Below are positions 1-7,186 of a stretch of 22,857 nt of DNA, piece by piece. This DNA comes from CS3-C152 sp964347025 (GTDB taxonomy: Archaea; Aenigmatarchaeota; Aenigmatarchaeia; QMZP01; QMZT01), in contig CAYFWU010000017.1 of NCBI GenBank assembly GCA_964347025.1, positions 1 to 22,857 on the forward strand, written 5' to 3'. Under the pieces are notes generated by a model. The model made no database searches and was not told where the DNA came from. It saw only the letters and a list, made by a program, of their open reading frames with translations. The position numbers and the translations under genes were made by a program. Position 1 is the stretch's first letter. Each line of letters begins with the position of its first letter.

Positions 1-892
1 CCAGAATCCCTGTCCAGGCGATCATTGCTCCGTTGTCACCTGAAAATTCGCGAGGGACGACCGCGGATTTCGCTTCCCTCTCTTTCGCCATGGTGTCCAT
101 CATCCTTTGTAAGCGCTCGTTCGCTGCAACTCCTCCTGTTAATAAGACCTGATCCTTTCCCAAATGCGCTAACGCACGCTCCGTGACCTCTGCCAGCATT
201 GAAAAGAAGACCTCCTGGATCGAGAAACACAGGTTTTCGAGCCTCTCCCCTCTTTCGTGTTTCTGTATGCATGAGGTAAGGATTCCGGAAAATGACAGAT
301 CCATTCCTTTCACCACGTATGGCAGGTCAACCCATTTCCCTTTCCTGGCAAGTTCCTCGATTTTCGGCGCCTGAGGGAAGTCCAGCCCGACAGAACGCCC
401 GAACTTGTCTAGCGCATTCCCTATCCCCATGTCCATACACTCTCCGAACACACGATACCTTCCCTCGGAGAAGGAAATGATCTGCGTATTCCCTCCGGAA
501 ACGTAAACCACAACAGGATCCTTAAAGCCCGAGGTCAGCCTGCCGATCTCGATGTGTGAAACGCAGTGATTGACAGGGATAAGAGGCTTCTTGTATTTTC
601 CAGCGAGGTCTTTCGCTAGTTCTAAGCCCCTGTACAAACAGGGTGGCAAACCAGGTCCCCTGGAATAGGCTATTATATCGATATCCTTCATTTCGAGTTT
701 AGCTTTCTTCAGGGCTTCTTCAACAACGTGTGGTCCTTCCTTCACATGATGTTTCCCTGCATCCATCGGAACAATCCCCCACCCCTTCTTGGGTTTGTAT
801 ACAGATCTCACATTCGCTAAGATTTCCCCTTTGTCCTTCGCTATTCCAACACCGAATGTATGCGCAGTGGATTCAATTCCCAGGCAGATCAT
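1..892 (-). CDS. kae1: Kae1/TsaD tRNA N6-threonylcarbamoyladenosine synthase subunit, 3' end cut by window
   Basis: Catalytic subunit of the KEOPS complex, which transfers the threonylcarbamoyl group to A37 of ANN-decoding tRNAs in the cytoplasm. Reading from the ATG at 892 gives 297 codons open to the window edge. Seen: an N-terminal ASKHA fold start (MICLGIEST), the metal-binding His pair in NHCVSHIEIG (H109, H113), the nucleotide-binding YVSGGNTQ (about 130-137), GIGNALDKFGR, and a late GDNGAMIAW whose Asp (D286) is the third metal ligand in the family. Family members are about 325 residues, so only some 30 C-terminal residues are missing. Some archaea fuse Kae1 to the kinase Bud32; whether that happens here lies outside the window. 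There is no Shine-Dalgarno; an AT-rich TTAATGTATTAG stretch is centred about 27 nt upstream. The gene is divergent from sppA. Confidence 0.95.
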   Translation of the reverse strand, partial: MICLGIESTAHTFGVGIAKDKGEILANVRSVYKPKKGWGIVPMDAGKHHVKEGPHVVEEALKKAKLEMKDIDIIAYSRGPGLPPCLYRGLELAKDLAGKYKKPLIPVNHCVSHIEIGRLTSGFKDPVVVYVSGGNTQIISFSEGRYRVFGECMDMGIGNALDKFGRSVGLDFPQAPKIEELARKGKWVDLPYVVKGMDLSFSGILTSCIQKHERGERLENLCFSIQEVFFSMLAEVTERALAHLGKDQVLLTGGVAANERLQRMMDTMAKEREAKSAVVPREFSGDNGAMIAWTGIL

Positions 893-911
893 AATATCAC
901 TTTTAATAATG

Positions 912-940
912 CCGCTAATACATTAATACATTTAAGTAAA
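912..940. promoter_or_regulatory. Divergent promoter region between kae1 and sppA
   Basis: The 65-bp spacer is AT-rich. On the plus strand TTTAAGTA (931-938) lies about 25 nt before the sppA ATG at 958. On the minus strand a TAATGTATTA-like stretch (about 914-925) lies about 27 nt before the kae1 ATG at 892. Neither start has a Shine-Dalgarno, so both transcripts are probably leaderless. This is inferred from spacing only. Confidence 0.45.
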
Positions 941-957
941 ATATACAAACGATAGTT

Positions 958-1767
958 ATGAAAAACTACGGGAAGTTTGTTCTGGGTTTGCTTGTGGGTG
1001 CTGCTATAATAATTGTTGCCGTTGGTATGCTCTCGCTCGTATCTTTCGGCAACAGGATAGCCATAATCCGTATAGAAGGAACGATAGCTTCCACTCCTTC
1101 ATTCCTGATCGAGACCACCACGCCCAATGAGATCCTCTCACTGATCAAAAATGCAGAGGAGGATCCTTCCATAAAAGGCGTGCTCTTCGAGATAAACTCG
1201 GGTGGTGGATCTGCTGTCGCCTCCAGGGAGATAACATACGGGATTAAGAGAATGAAAAAACCAAAGGTCTGCTGGATGGCTGATATTGCGGCAAGCGGGG
1301 CGTACTGGGTCGCTTCTGCCTGCGATCACATAATGGCTGATCCCTTGACACTGACAGGATCAATAGGGGCGACTGCCTCCTATCTAGAATTCTCAGAACT
1401 CTTCGAAAAATACGGAATCACATACGAGCAGATAACCTCAGGAGAACAGAAGGATATGGGAAGTCCTTTCCGGAACCTGACGAAAGAGGAGCGGGAGAAA
1501 CTCGAATACATGATCAATGAGATTTTCAACTACTTCCTGAACGATGTAAAGGAGAGCAGGCACCTTTCCGAGGAACAGGTAGAGCAGATATCCTCAGGGG
1601 ACGTTTTCCTGGGGAAAGACGCGATAGAGCTTGGACTGGTCGATTCTTTGGGAACGATTCAGGATGCGAAGGATAAGGCAAAGGAACTCGCTGGAATCGA
1701 GTACGTGGAGTTCGTAGAACTAAGAGGCAGGGGTTTCAGCCTGTTTGATCTGCTGGGTATGCTTTAA
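958..1767 (+). CDS. sppA: Signal peptide peptidase SppA-type serine protease (S49)
   Basis: Membrane-anchored protease that in the S49 family degrades residual signal peptides and membrane peptides. The 269 residues begin with one N-terminal membrane segment (about 7-30) and continue as a single S49 domain. The Ser-Lys dyad is visible: S113 in DIAASGAYWVAS and K165 in SGEQKDMGSPF; SGGGS (81-85) forms the substrate-side loop and LTLTGSIGA (130-138) is a family signature. The length matches the short archaeal and Bacillus form rather than the tandem-domain E. coli form. The start is supported by a TATA-like box 25 nt upstream and no competing ATG. The stop is only 1 bp from the stop of the convergent gltX, so the transcripts must overlap. 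Confidence 0.93.
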   Translation: MKNYGKFVLGLLVGAAIIIVAVGMLSLVSFGNRIAIIRIEGTIASTPSFLIETTTPNEILSLIKNAEEDPSIKGVLFEINSGGGSAVASREITYGIKRMKKPKVCWMADIAASGAYWVASACDHIMADPLTLTGSIGATASYLEFSELFEKYGITYEQITSGEQKDMGSPFRNLTKEEREKLEYMINEIFNYFLNDVKESRHLSEEQVEQISSGDVFLGKDAIELGLVDSLGTIQDAKDKAKELAGIEYVEFVELRGRGFSLFDLLGML

Positions 1768-1768
1768 A

Positions 1769-3280
1769 TCACTTGTGTGCAAAATAAATTACGATTTCTT
1801 TCCGGTTGTTCGAATCGATCCGTCCGAACCCTATTCTTTCCATCTGGATCAGTTCGTTAGGCTTCGTGTTCGCCAGCTCCGGTTCTCCTAGGCCTTCGAG
1901 CATTCCTTCCTTGTTCACTATCCTAACCTTCACGTTTGGTTCGCTCACCCACTGGATCTTGGGCATTTCCTTTATGAGAAGATCGTCTGAGAATCTTGGC
2001 TTCTTCCCCAAGGTTATGTTGTACAGTCCCTTCAAACGGATGAATTTACCGGAGAATGCCTTTTGATCCTCCTTCGAAATATAAATTCTCGAGTGGTTGA
2101 GAGGGATTTTTTTCTTCCCCCTGTCGGCATGATCAGGGTGGAGGGGCTCGAATACCTCGTGCTTCTCTGGGGCGTTGTCTATCGAAAGCTTAACAGGGTC
2201 GGTCACAACCATGTAACGATTCGCTATCGGATCAATGAGCTTTCGATTTTGCGTGTCCAGGTTTTCCCAGCTCAGTTCGATATCGTTTTTCGAAAGTCCG
2301 CATTGAAGAGCAAGGGTTTTTATCGCTTCCGGTTGGAACCCTCTTTTAAGCAAAGAGCGTATTGTAGGCAAACGAGGATCATCCCATCCTTCCACTTCTC
2401 CCTTCGCGATCATTTCTTTGATATCGCGAGTGTGTAACTTCTCCCCGGGGAAGCGGATCATCCCGAAGTTTATCACATCAGGAAATTCCCAGCCGAAAAC
2501 ATCTGCTATTGACTTCTGAACGGANNNNNNNNNNNNNNNNNNNNNNNNNNNNNNNNNNNNNNNNNNNNNNNNNNNNNNNNNNNNNNNNNNNNNNNNNNNN
2601 NNNNNNNNNNNNNNNNNNNNNNNNTTCTTCTTTTCATCGTTCGCCCGGCACGTACATTCTTTCTTCGCCAGTTTATATTTCTTGAAATCTTCCGGCTTGC
2701 AGGAGCAGACATACGCTTTCCCTTTTTCGATCATTATCTTGGCGTGTTTGTAATAGATCGGAAGCCTGTCTGACTGGAGAACGAACGAATCCCATTTGGT
2801 TTCCATTCTCGTTAAGTCCTCCTTCAACCAGTCGTACGCCTTCTTTTCGATTTTTTTCGCGTCCGTGTCCTCCACGCGAACGATGAACTTTCCTTTGTAT
2901 TTCTTCGCATAGGCATGTGAAAGGAAGACGGCACGCATGAACTGGCCTATTGACAAAGGACCTGTCGGGGAGGGGGCGAACCTCGTCCTTATTTCACCCT
3001 CCTTTGCTCCTGGGAGATCGGAGAGTCCCTCCTCTTTTTTCTCTTCTTTCTCAAGCATGGAAGGATCGAGTTTCTCGAGGGTTTTATTCTGTTCATCCAG
3101 ACTCATAAGGTTAACCTGTTTGACCGTCTGCTCAACCAGCGATCTCGTTTCTTTTATGTTCGATCTGGCCTCCGGGCTCTGTGAAATTATCTTCCCCAAG
3201 ACAGCGGAAGGATTCGCCTTCCCCTTGTAGAATATTGCGTTCTGTAATGCGTACTTCAAAACGAGATCTCTGAGCTTCAT
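1769..3280 (-). CDS. gltX: Glutamyl-tRNA synthetase, archaeal type, interrupted by assembly gap
   Basis: Charges tRNA-Glu, and in archaea commonly also tRNA-Gln, with glutamate. The frame is open further upstream, but MKLRDLVLKYALQNA at 3280 is the family N-terminus. Seen: archaeal helical leader (1-90), catalytic entry RFAPSPTGPLSIGQ (100-113) with SIGQ at the HIGH position, RVEDTD (135-140), a Cys cluster CSCKPEDF...CTCR (C192, C194, C209, C211), and after the gap FGWEFP, WDDPRLPTIRSL and the C-terminal beta-barrel anticodon-binding part. The usual KMSKS-like loop is represented only by KLHTRDIKEMI. The 100-N run removes the rest of the active-site domain; by comparison with archaeal GluRS about 80 residues should be there, not 34. 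The gene is divergent from the Cys4 gene and convergent with sppA. Confidence 0.93.
   Translation of the reverse strand: MKLRDLVLKYALQNAIFYKGKANPSAVLGKIISQSPEARSNIKETRSLVEQTVKQVNLMSLDEQNKTLEKLDPSMLEKEEKKEEGLSDLPGAKEGEIRTRFAPSPTGPLSIGQFMRAVFLSHAYAKKYKGKFIVRVEDTDAKKIEKKAYDWLKEDLTRMETKWDSFVLQSDRLPIYYKHAKIMIEKGKAYVCSCKPEDFKKYKLAKKECTCRANDEKKXXXXXXXXXXXXXXXXXXXXXXXXXXXXXXXXXXSVQKSIADVFGWEFPDVINFGMIRFPGEKLHTRDIKEMIAKGEVEGWDDPRLPTIRSLLKRGFQPEAIKTLALQCGLSKNDIELSWENLDTQNRKLIDPIANRYMVVTDPVKLSIDNAPEKHEVFEPLHPDHADRGKKKIPLNHSRIYISKEDQKAFSGKFIRLKGLYNITLGKKPRFSDDLLIKEMPKIQWVSEPNVKVRIVNKEGMLEGLGEPELANTKPNELIQMERIGFGRIDSNNRKEIVIYFAHK
2525..2624. other. Assembly gap of 100 N inside gltX
   Basis: Exactly 100 undetermined bases, the conventional placeholder for a scaffold gap of unknown length. 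The gltX frame happens to be kept across it, so the true length should be 1 modulo 3 if the gene is intact. Homology suggests roughly 240 bp. Confidence 0.97.
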
Positions 3281-3286
3281 AATCAC

Positions 3287-3313
3287 ATATATAAAAGACT
3301 GAAATAAAAATAA
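3287..3313. promoter_or_regulatory. Interlocked divergent promoters of gltX and the Cys4 gene
   Basis: The plus strand has a canonical TATA box, ATATATAAAAG (3287-3297), which would start transcription near 3318, giving the Cys4 gene a leader of only about 7 nt. On the minus strand TTTATTTTTATTTC (complement of about 3301-3313) is centred 26 nt before the gltX ATG at 3280. The two boxes lie within 20 bp of each other in opposite orientation. Confidence 0.5.
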
Positions 3314-3315
3314 AT

Positions 3316-3321
3316 GGTGAT
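3316..3321 (+). promoter_or_regulatory. Shine-Dalgarno site of the Cys4 gene
   Basis: GGTGAT is a perfect match to the archaeal 16S anti-SD core (ATCACC). It stands 3 nt before the ATG at 3325 and fixes that start. Confidence 0.6.
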
Positions 3322-3324
3322 ACC

Positions 3325-3468
3325 ATGAGGTTCGATGCAAAGTGTAAGGATTGTAAATTCTTCAGAAGCGAAGTTCCGGGTGACCTAGAGTGCGCCAATA
3401 ACCTCGGAGAGTCCTGGGATCCTACATTCCAGGCATGTGATAACTTCTCTCAAAAAAAGAGGAAATAG
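3325..3468 (+). CDS. Small Cys4 putative zinc-binding protein, 47 aa
   Basis: A 47-residue protein not clearly assignable to a named family. It contains CKDCKFF (C7, C10), C23 in LECAN and C38 in QACDNF, followed by a basic tail QKKRK. The CxxCxxF...C...CxxF pattern is that of small treble-clef or zinc-ribbon-like proteins common in archaea, so metal binding is inferred and the function is unknown. Support for it being a real gene: a Shine-Dalgarno GGTGAT at the right place, a good TATA box upstream, and conserved-looking cysteine spacing. It is divergent from gltX and 41 bp upstream of the secreted PL11-like gene, which has its own promoter-like box. Confidence 0.75.
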   Translation: MRFDAKCKDCKFFRSEVPGDLECANNLGESWDPTFQACDNFSQKKRK

Positions 3469-3478
3469 CGCCTGAACG

Positions 3479-3488
3479 GGTTAAATAA
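3479..3488 (+). promoter_or_regulatory. TATA-like box of the PL11-like gene
   Basis: GTTAAATAAT (3479-3488) is centred about 26 nt before the ATG at 3510. There is no Shine-Dalgarno near that ATG, so a leaderless transcript is likely. Confidence 0.5.
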
Positions 3489-3509
3489 TAACAAAGACAA
3501 TAATAGAAT

Positions 3510-5432
3510 ATGAGGGGAGTTGCTTTGGCTATTATCATTACTCTCGCATTAACCTTTGTTACTTTTTCTAACAATGATTTTACAGACAATTTTCTTTTAG
3601 GCGTAAAGGCCGACGGGGTAACGGGAAATGTTGTTGTTTTCGCCCCGCTTTCGAACGAATGGACGTGCGCGAGCGGATTGACATGTGAAGGAACTTGTGA
3701 GGATACGCAATACCAGAGGATGTGGGAAGGATCGCCATCAACCAAGGAATACTCCTATTCTTTCAGCGCTTCACCTAGTAGCGGTTATACATGCACGGTA
3801 AAGGTTAAGACGTGCTGCTTTGATGATGATGAAACAAACGAAATCTCTGATATATACATAAATGACGTAGGGGTAGGTTCCACGCAGGATGAATGCTGTC
3901 CTGAAAAATGCGGCCTCTCCGCTCCCTCCCGTCTTTACGCCTTACCGAAAGGGACAGGGAAGGTTCATCTCTCTTGGAGAATGGTGAGCAATTTCCCGAA
4001 CCGTGGTTACAATGTTCACAGATCAACTACGTCGGGTGGTCCTTACACCAAGATCAACTCGAACCCTGTCATAGATCAGACCAATTACATTGACACGAGC
4101 GTAACAAATGGGAACACCTATTACTATGTTGTGAGGCTGGTTGATACGGGTGGGACAGAGAGCGAGAATTCGAATGAAGTGAGGGTGACCGCAAGCGACA
4201 CGAATGACAACTACTATGGTAAGTTCACCAACTTCAAAATGCAGACGGGGGCTGATGACAAAGATATGAAGGTAGGAGATATAGACGGAGACGGTCTCTT
4301 CGAATATCTGATTGGTGCATCCTTTTCTTATGATGGTGACGTAAAGGTTAAGGGACCCATCCACATCGCTATGCATGATGACGATGGAACGAGACTCTGG
4401 GGTCCTGTAAACACAGGAGTTAGATGGGCCGGTGAATATCCGTGGACATTCTGGGATCTGGATGAGGATGGAAAGGAAGAGCTAATAGGTCTGATGTATG
4501 ACGAGTCCGGAGGTGATAAGTTGTATTTTGTCATCAAAGATGGGGTAACAGGCAATGTCCTCAAAAGGTCAGAAGACATTCCACATCAGTATCCCCAGAG
4601 TACAAGCGGGCAAGATAACAGACTATATATTACCATCGCTTTAATGGACGGAAAAAATCCTTATATAATCCTACTGAATGGCATCTACCCGAGAAATGAA
4701 CACTGGTTAACGGCGTTTGACAGGAATCTCAACCAGGTCTGGAGCTATTACAAACCAAAGTGGGCCCACGTCGGGAGCTCACATAAGATAAGGAGCGCTG
4801 ATCTGGATGGGGATGGGAAAGATGAGGTGATAGACAATGGGATGTGCTTCAATGAGGATGGGAGCATTCGTTGGCAGAGGGCAGTAGGACATAGTGATGG
4901 TTTACATCCTGCGGACATAGATCCGGACTCCCCTGGCATGGAAATTCTGTACGCGATAGAGCAGGGATTTAGAACTGACCCATATGCACATGCAATGTTG
5001 CTGGACAAGGATGGAGGGGTTTTATGGTACAAGGATGATATTAAGAGCGGAGGTGGATGCTGGGCTGCAAATGTAAAGGCAGATTCCCCTGGCCTGGAGT
5101 GCTATGTTAAATATTCTACAAATGGATGGGAACACAGACTGTATTCATCAAAGGGGAATGTTCTCGCAAGTCGCGGTTTTATAAGGCCTATTGATTGGGA
5201 TGGAGACGACGTGATAGACTTCTACAAACCGCAGGAAGTAAGAGGTGGGTGGTGGTATAGCATACATGCCGATATCATAGGAGATTACAGGGAAGAAAAG
5301 ATATCTTACAATGTGGGGGAAGGTAAGCTATACGTATTCACCAACAACAATATGAATCCGAACGGAAAGAAACCGTCTCCCTGGGATACCCATCAATACG
5401 CTTTGGATCAAAGGTGGACTGGTTACAGGTAA
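3510..5432 (+). CDS. Secreted FN3 plus PL11-like (rhamnogalacturonan lyase family) beta-propeller protein
   Basis: Predicted extracellular polysaccharide-active protein of 640 aa. Layout: signal peptide or anchor (about 1-22), a Cys-rich region (C53, C59, C63, C95, C102, C103, C129, C130, C134), a fibronectin type III domain (about 136-228), then a propeller domain (about 237-640). Ca-loop motifs recur: DIDGDG (257-262), DLDEDGKEE (316-324), DLDGDGKDE (431-439). GHSDGLHPADIDPDSPGMEI (460-479) and ADIIGDYREE (587-596) match, in order and spacing, the signatures I know from Bacillus YesW/YesX rhamnogalacturonan lyases, as does the DWDGD-like IDWDGD (561-566). The catalytic part is shorter than typical PL11, and the C-terminal YNQPPH-type segment is not recognisable, so activity and substrate are uncertain. 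The stop lies 1 bp from the stop of the convergent kinase gene. Confidence 0.75.
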   Translation: MRGVALAIIITLALTFVTFSNNDFTDNFLLGVKADGVTGNVVVFAPLSNEWTCASGLTCEGTCEDTQYQRMWEGSPSTKEYSYSFSASPSSGYTCTVKVKTCCFDDDETNEISDIYINDVGVGSTQDECCPEKCGLSAPSRLYALPKGTGKVHLSWRMVSNFPNRGYNVHRSTTSGGPYTKINSNPVIDQTNYIDTSVTNGNTYYYVVRLVDTGGTESENSNEVRVTASDTNDNYYGKFTNFKMQTGADDKDMKVGDIDGDGLFEYLIGASFSYDGDVKVKGPIHIAMHDDDGTRLWGPVNTGVRWAGEYPWTFWDLDEDGKEELIGLMYDESGGDKLYFVIKDGVTGNVLKRSEDIPHQYPQSTSGQDNRLYITIALMDGKNPYIILLNGIYPRNEHWLTAFDRNLNQVWSYYKPKWAHVGSSHKIRSADLDGDGKDEVIDNGMCFNEDGSIRWQRAVGHSDGLHPADIDPDSPGMEILYAIEQGFRTDPYAHAMLLDKDGGVLWYKDDIKSGGGCWAANVKADSPGLECYVKYSTNGWEHRLYSSKGNVLASRGFIRPIDWDGDDVIDFYKPQEVRGGWWYSIHADIIGDYREEKISYNVGEGKLYVFTNNNMNPNGKKPSPWDTHQYALDQRWTGYR

Positions 5433-5433
5433 A

Positions 5434-5925
5434 CTATATACCTTTCTTGAATTTCCTGACAGCCTGATCGAATCCCTTCGATGTGTTAAGAACTAGGTGT
5501 TTCTCCCGAATGGGTTCAAATACTTTCTTCATCTTTTTGTATACAGCGAAATCTGCATCACTCGCTATTTTTTTCTTCTTTCTTTCCTTCATAACCTTCC
5601 TTATTATCTCCTCGCTGCATTTGATCTCTATGATTTTGAATTTGTTTTTCGTTTTCTTTGCGATTTCCTTCGCCCTTTCCCTGAGTTCCTTCCTGTAGAA
5701 CGTCCCATCCAAGATGACGTTCTTCCCTGTGGCCAGGAATTTCTCAGCCATATCAAAAAGCAGTTTGTATACCAGTTCCTTTTCATGTTCTGTGTATTTG
5801 GGATCTTCCATGATTCTCTTTCTTATTATGTCGGTGTTGAGAACGAAAGACTTGGTGTGATCTGCTATCTTCTTCGCCATGGTTGTCTTCCCTGTCCCTG
5901 GAAGACCGCAAACAATATACAACAT
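5434..5925 (-). CDS. P-loop small-molecule kinase (AAA_33/COG0645-like)
   Basis: A 163-residue predicted ATP-dependent kinase. Seen: Walker A GLPGTGKT (7-14), an acidic residue after strand 2 (TDIIRK, D32), a Walker-B-like strand NVILDGTF (D73), and a very basic lid region (KERKKKKI, 113-120) followed by SDAD (122-125). This is the arrangement of zeta-toxin/AAA_33-type kinases that phosphorylate sugars, antibiotics or nucleotides; the substrate cannot be read from the sequence. The start ATG overlaps the stop of the upstream nucleotidylyltransferase as TAATG, so translation is coupled. A role in phosphorylating a sugar destined for nucleotide activation is an inference from that coupling. The length is complete for a single-domain kinase. 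Confidence 0.8.
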   Translation of the reverse strand: MLYIVCGLPGTGKTTMAKKIADHTKSFVLNTDIIRKRIMEDPKYTEHEKELVYKLLFDMAEKFLATGKNVILDGTFYRKELRERAKEIAKKTKNKFKIIEIKCSEEIIRKVMKERKKKKIASDADFAVYKKMKKVFEPIREKHLVLNTSKGFDQAVRKFKKGI

Positions 5926-7112
5926 TATCTCATCTTGTCCTTTTGAACTACCTCGCCCGGGAGTGTCTCCAGGTTAGGCCAGATCTTTCTTCCCGGGTAG
6001 ATCGTGGTGTTTATCCCCGTTCGAACGTTATCCCCGATGAACGCCCCGAGTTTTCTTAAACCTGTATCGATCTTCTTTCCTTTGATTATCGTGGTGTGAT
6101 TCTTACCATCGTGTCTGAAGTCAGCAGTCACTGTCCCTGCCGCTATATTACAGTTCTCTCCTACAACCGAGTGTCCTATGTAAGAAACATGTTTCGCTTT
6201 CGTTCCGTCCATTATTACGGAATTCACCACTTCTGCTCGTACGTTACAGTTGTTACCGATCGTTGTGTTCGGACGTATGTACGCGTTAGGCCCGATCGTG
6301 CAGTTATTCCCTATGTAGGCAGGGCCCTCTATGTATGTCCCTGATCTGACAACTGTGAACTTCCCGATATGAACTTCGCCCTTTATCGTAACGTTCTTTT
6401 CCAATTCGCCTTTAATTTCGCCCTTCAAATTCGAAAGGATTTTTTTGTTCAAAGTAAGTATGTCCCATGGGTAGACAACAGGAACCCAGTCCCTGGTGTA
6501 GAAACATCTAAAACGGATTTTCTTTATCATTTCTTTCAGGGCATCTGTTATTTCATATTCCGCCCTCAGAGAAGGTTTTAGTTTCCGGGAGATCTCAAAA
6601 ATCCTGTCGTTAAGGACAAAGAGACCTGCATTCGCAAGATCCGACTTCGGGTCCTTGGGTTTCTCCTCGATATCCTTCAGGAATCCTCCCTCTGTGAGGA
6701 ATATTCCGTATTCTTCGGGGTTCGGAACCTTTTGTCCGAGAACCGAGATTCCGTAAGATGCGCATTCTTCGATCGCTTCTCTCGGATAAAAATTGTCTCC
6801 AAAAAAAACAAGGAATTTTTCCTCATTCTTTAAGAATTTTTCCGCCTGGAGAAGGGCGTGGGCTGTTCCCTTCGCAACGCCTTGCTCAGCATAAGTTATC
6901 TTTATGTTTCCGTAGCTGTTTCCGAGGGAATTTCTGATTGTTTCTTTCCCCGGACCAACCACAAGTATTGCTTCATTAACGATTCCTTTCATGTTGTCCA
7001 GGTTGTGCTCAAGAAGTGTTTTACCGGCTAACGAAATAAAGGGCTTGGGTCTTTCAAGCGTTAATGGATATGTCCGAGTGGATTTCCCTGCGCATAGGAT
7101 TACGCATTTCAT
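5925..7112 (-). CDS. Bifunctional sugar-1-phosphate nucleotidylyltransferase/acyltransferase (GlmU-like)
   Basis: A 395-aa protein, close in size to the archaeal ST0452-type enzymes that make UDP-GlcNAc or dTDP-glucose. N-terminal Rossmann domain (1-225): LCAGKSTRTYPLT (6-18), RPKP (21-24), GTAHAL (82-87), FFGDN (103-107, metal Asp D106), EEKPKDPKS (149-157), NAGLFV (161-166). C-terminal left-handed beta-helix (about 230-385) with hexapeptide repeats; KHVSYIG puts a His (H308) at the position of the GlmU acetyltransferase catalytic base, followed by IAAGTVTADF (323-332). The usual first loop GxGTR appears as GKSTR. The exact sugar is not certain. A TATA-like CCTTTAAAAAA lies about 25 nt upstream. 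Translation is coupled to the downstream kinase; the gene is divergent from the membrane protein at 7187. Confidence 0.88.
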   Translation of the reverse strand: MKCVILCAGKSTRTYPLTLERPKPFISLAGKTLLEHNLDNMKGIVNEAILVVGPGKETIRNSLGNSYGNIKITYAEQGVAKGTAHALLQAEKFLKNEEKFLVFFGDNFYPREAIEECASYGISVLGQKVPNPEEYGIFLTEGGFLKDIEEKPKDPKSDLANAGLFVLNDRIFEISRKLKPSLRAEYEITDALKEMIKKIRFRCFYTRDWVPVVYPWDILTLNKKILSNLKGEIKGELEKNVTIKGEVHIGKFTVVRSGTYIEGPAYIGNNCTIGPNAYIRPNTTIGNNCNVRAEVVNSVIMDGTKAKHVSYIGHSVVGENCNIAAGTVTADFRHDGKNHTTIIKGKKIDTGLRKLGAFIGDNVRTGINTTIYPGRKIWPNLETLPGEVVQKDKMR

Positions 7113-7129
7113 AAAACTTTTTGTAGTTT

Positions 7130-7165
7130 ATGGTTTTTTAAAGGTTAAATTTGGTTATTTAAGGG
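7130..7165. promoter_or_regulatory. Divergent promoter region, nucleotidylyltransferase and membrane protein
   Basis: The 74-bp spacer holds TTTTTTAAAGG (7133-7143; TATA-like on the minus strand, about 25 nt before the ATG at 7112) and GGTTATTTAAGG (7153-7164; about 27 nt before the ATG at 7187). No Shine-Dalgarno precedes either start. Confidence 0.5.
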
Positions 7166-7186
7166 GGTCGAGCCAATTATAAATTA

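Noticed and set aside
2506..2712. A short minus-strand frame crossing the N run
   Set aside because: It exists only because undetermined bases do not create stops; gltX occupies this stretch in another frame.
3132..3340. Upstream extension of gltX (to 3340) and an alternative minus-strand frame to 3398
   Set aside because: The extra residues have no similarity to GluRS and would run through the divergent promoter. MKLRDLVLKYALQNA at 3280 is the family N-terminus.
5497..5946. A 149-codon plus-strand frame opposite the P-loop kinase
   Set aside because: Phe/Leu-rich antisense of a Lys-rich gene; the kinase has Walker A and coupled translation.
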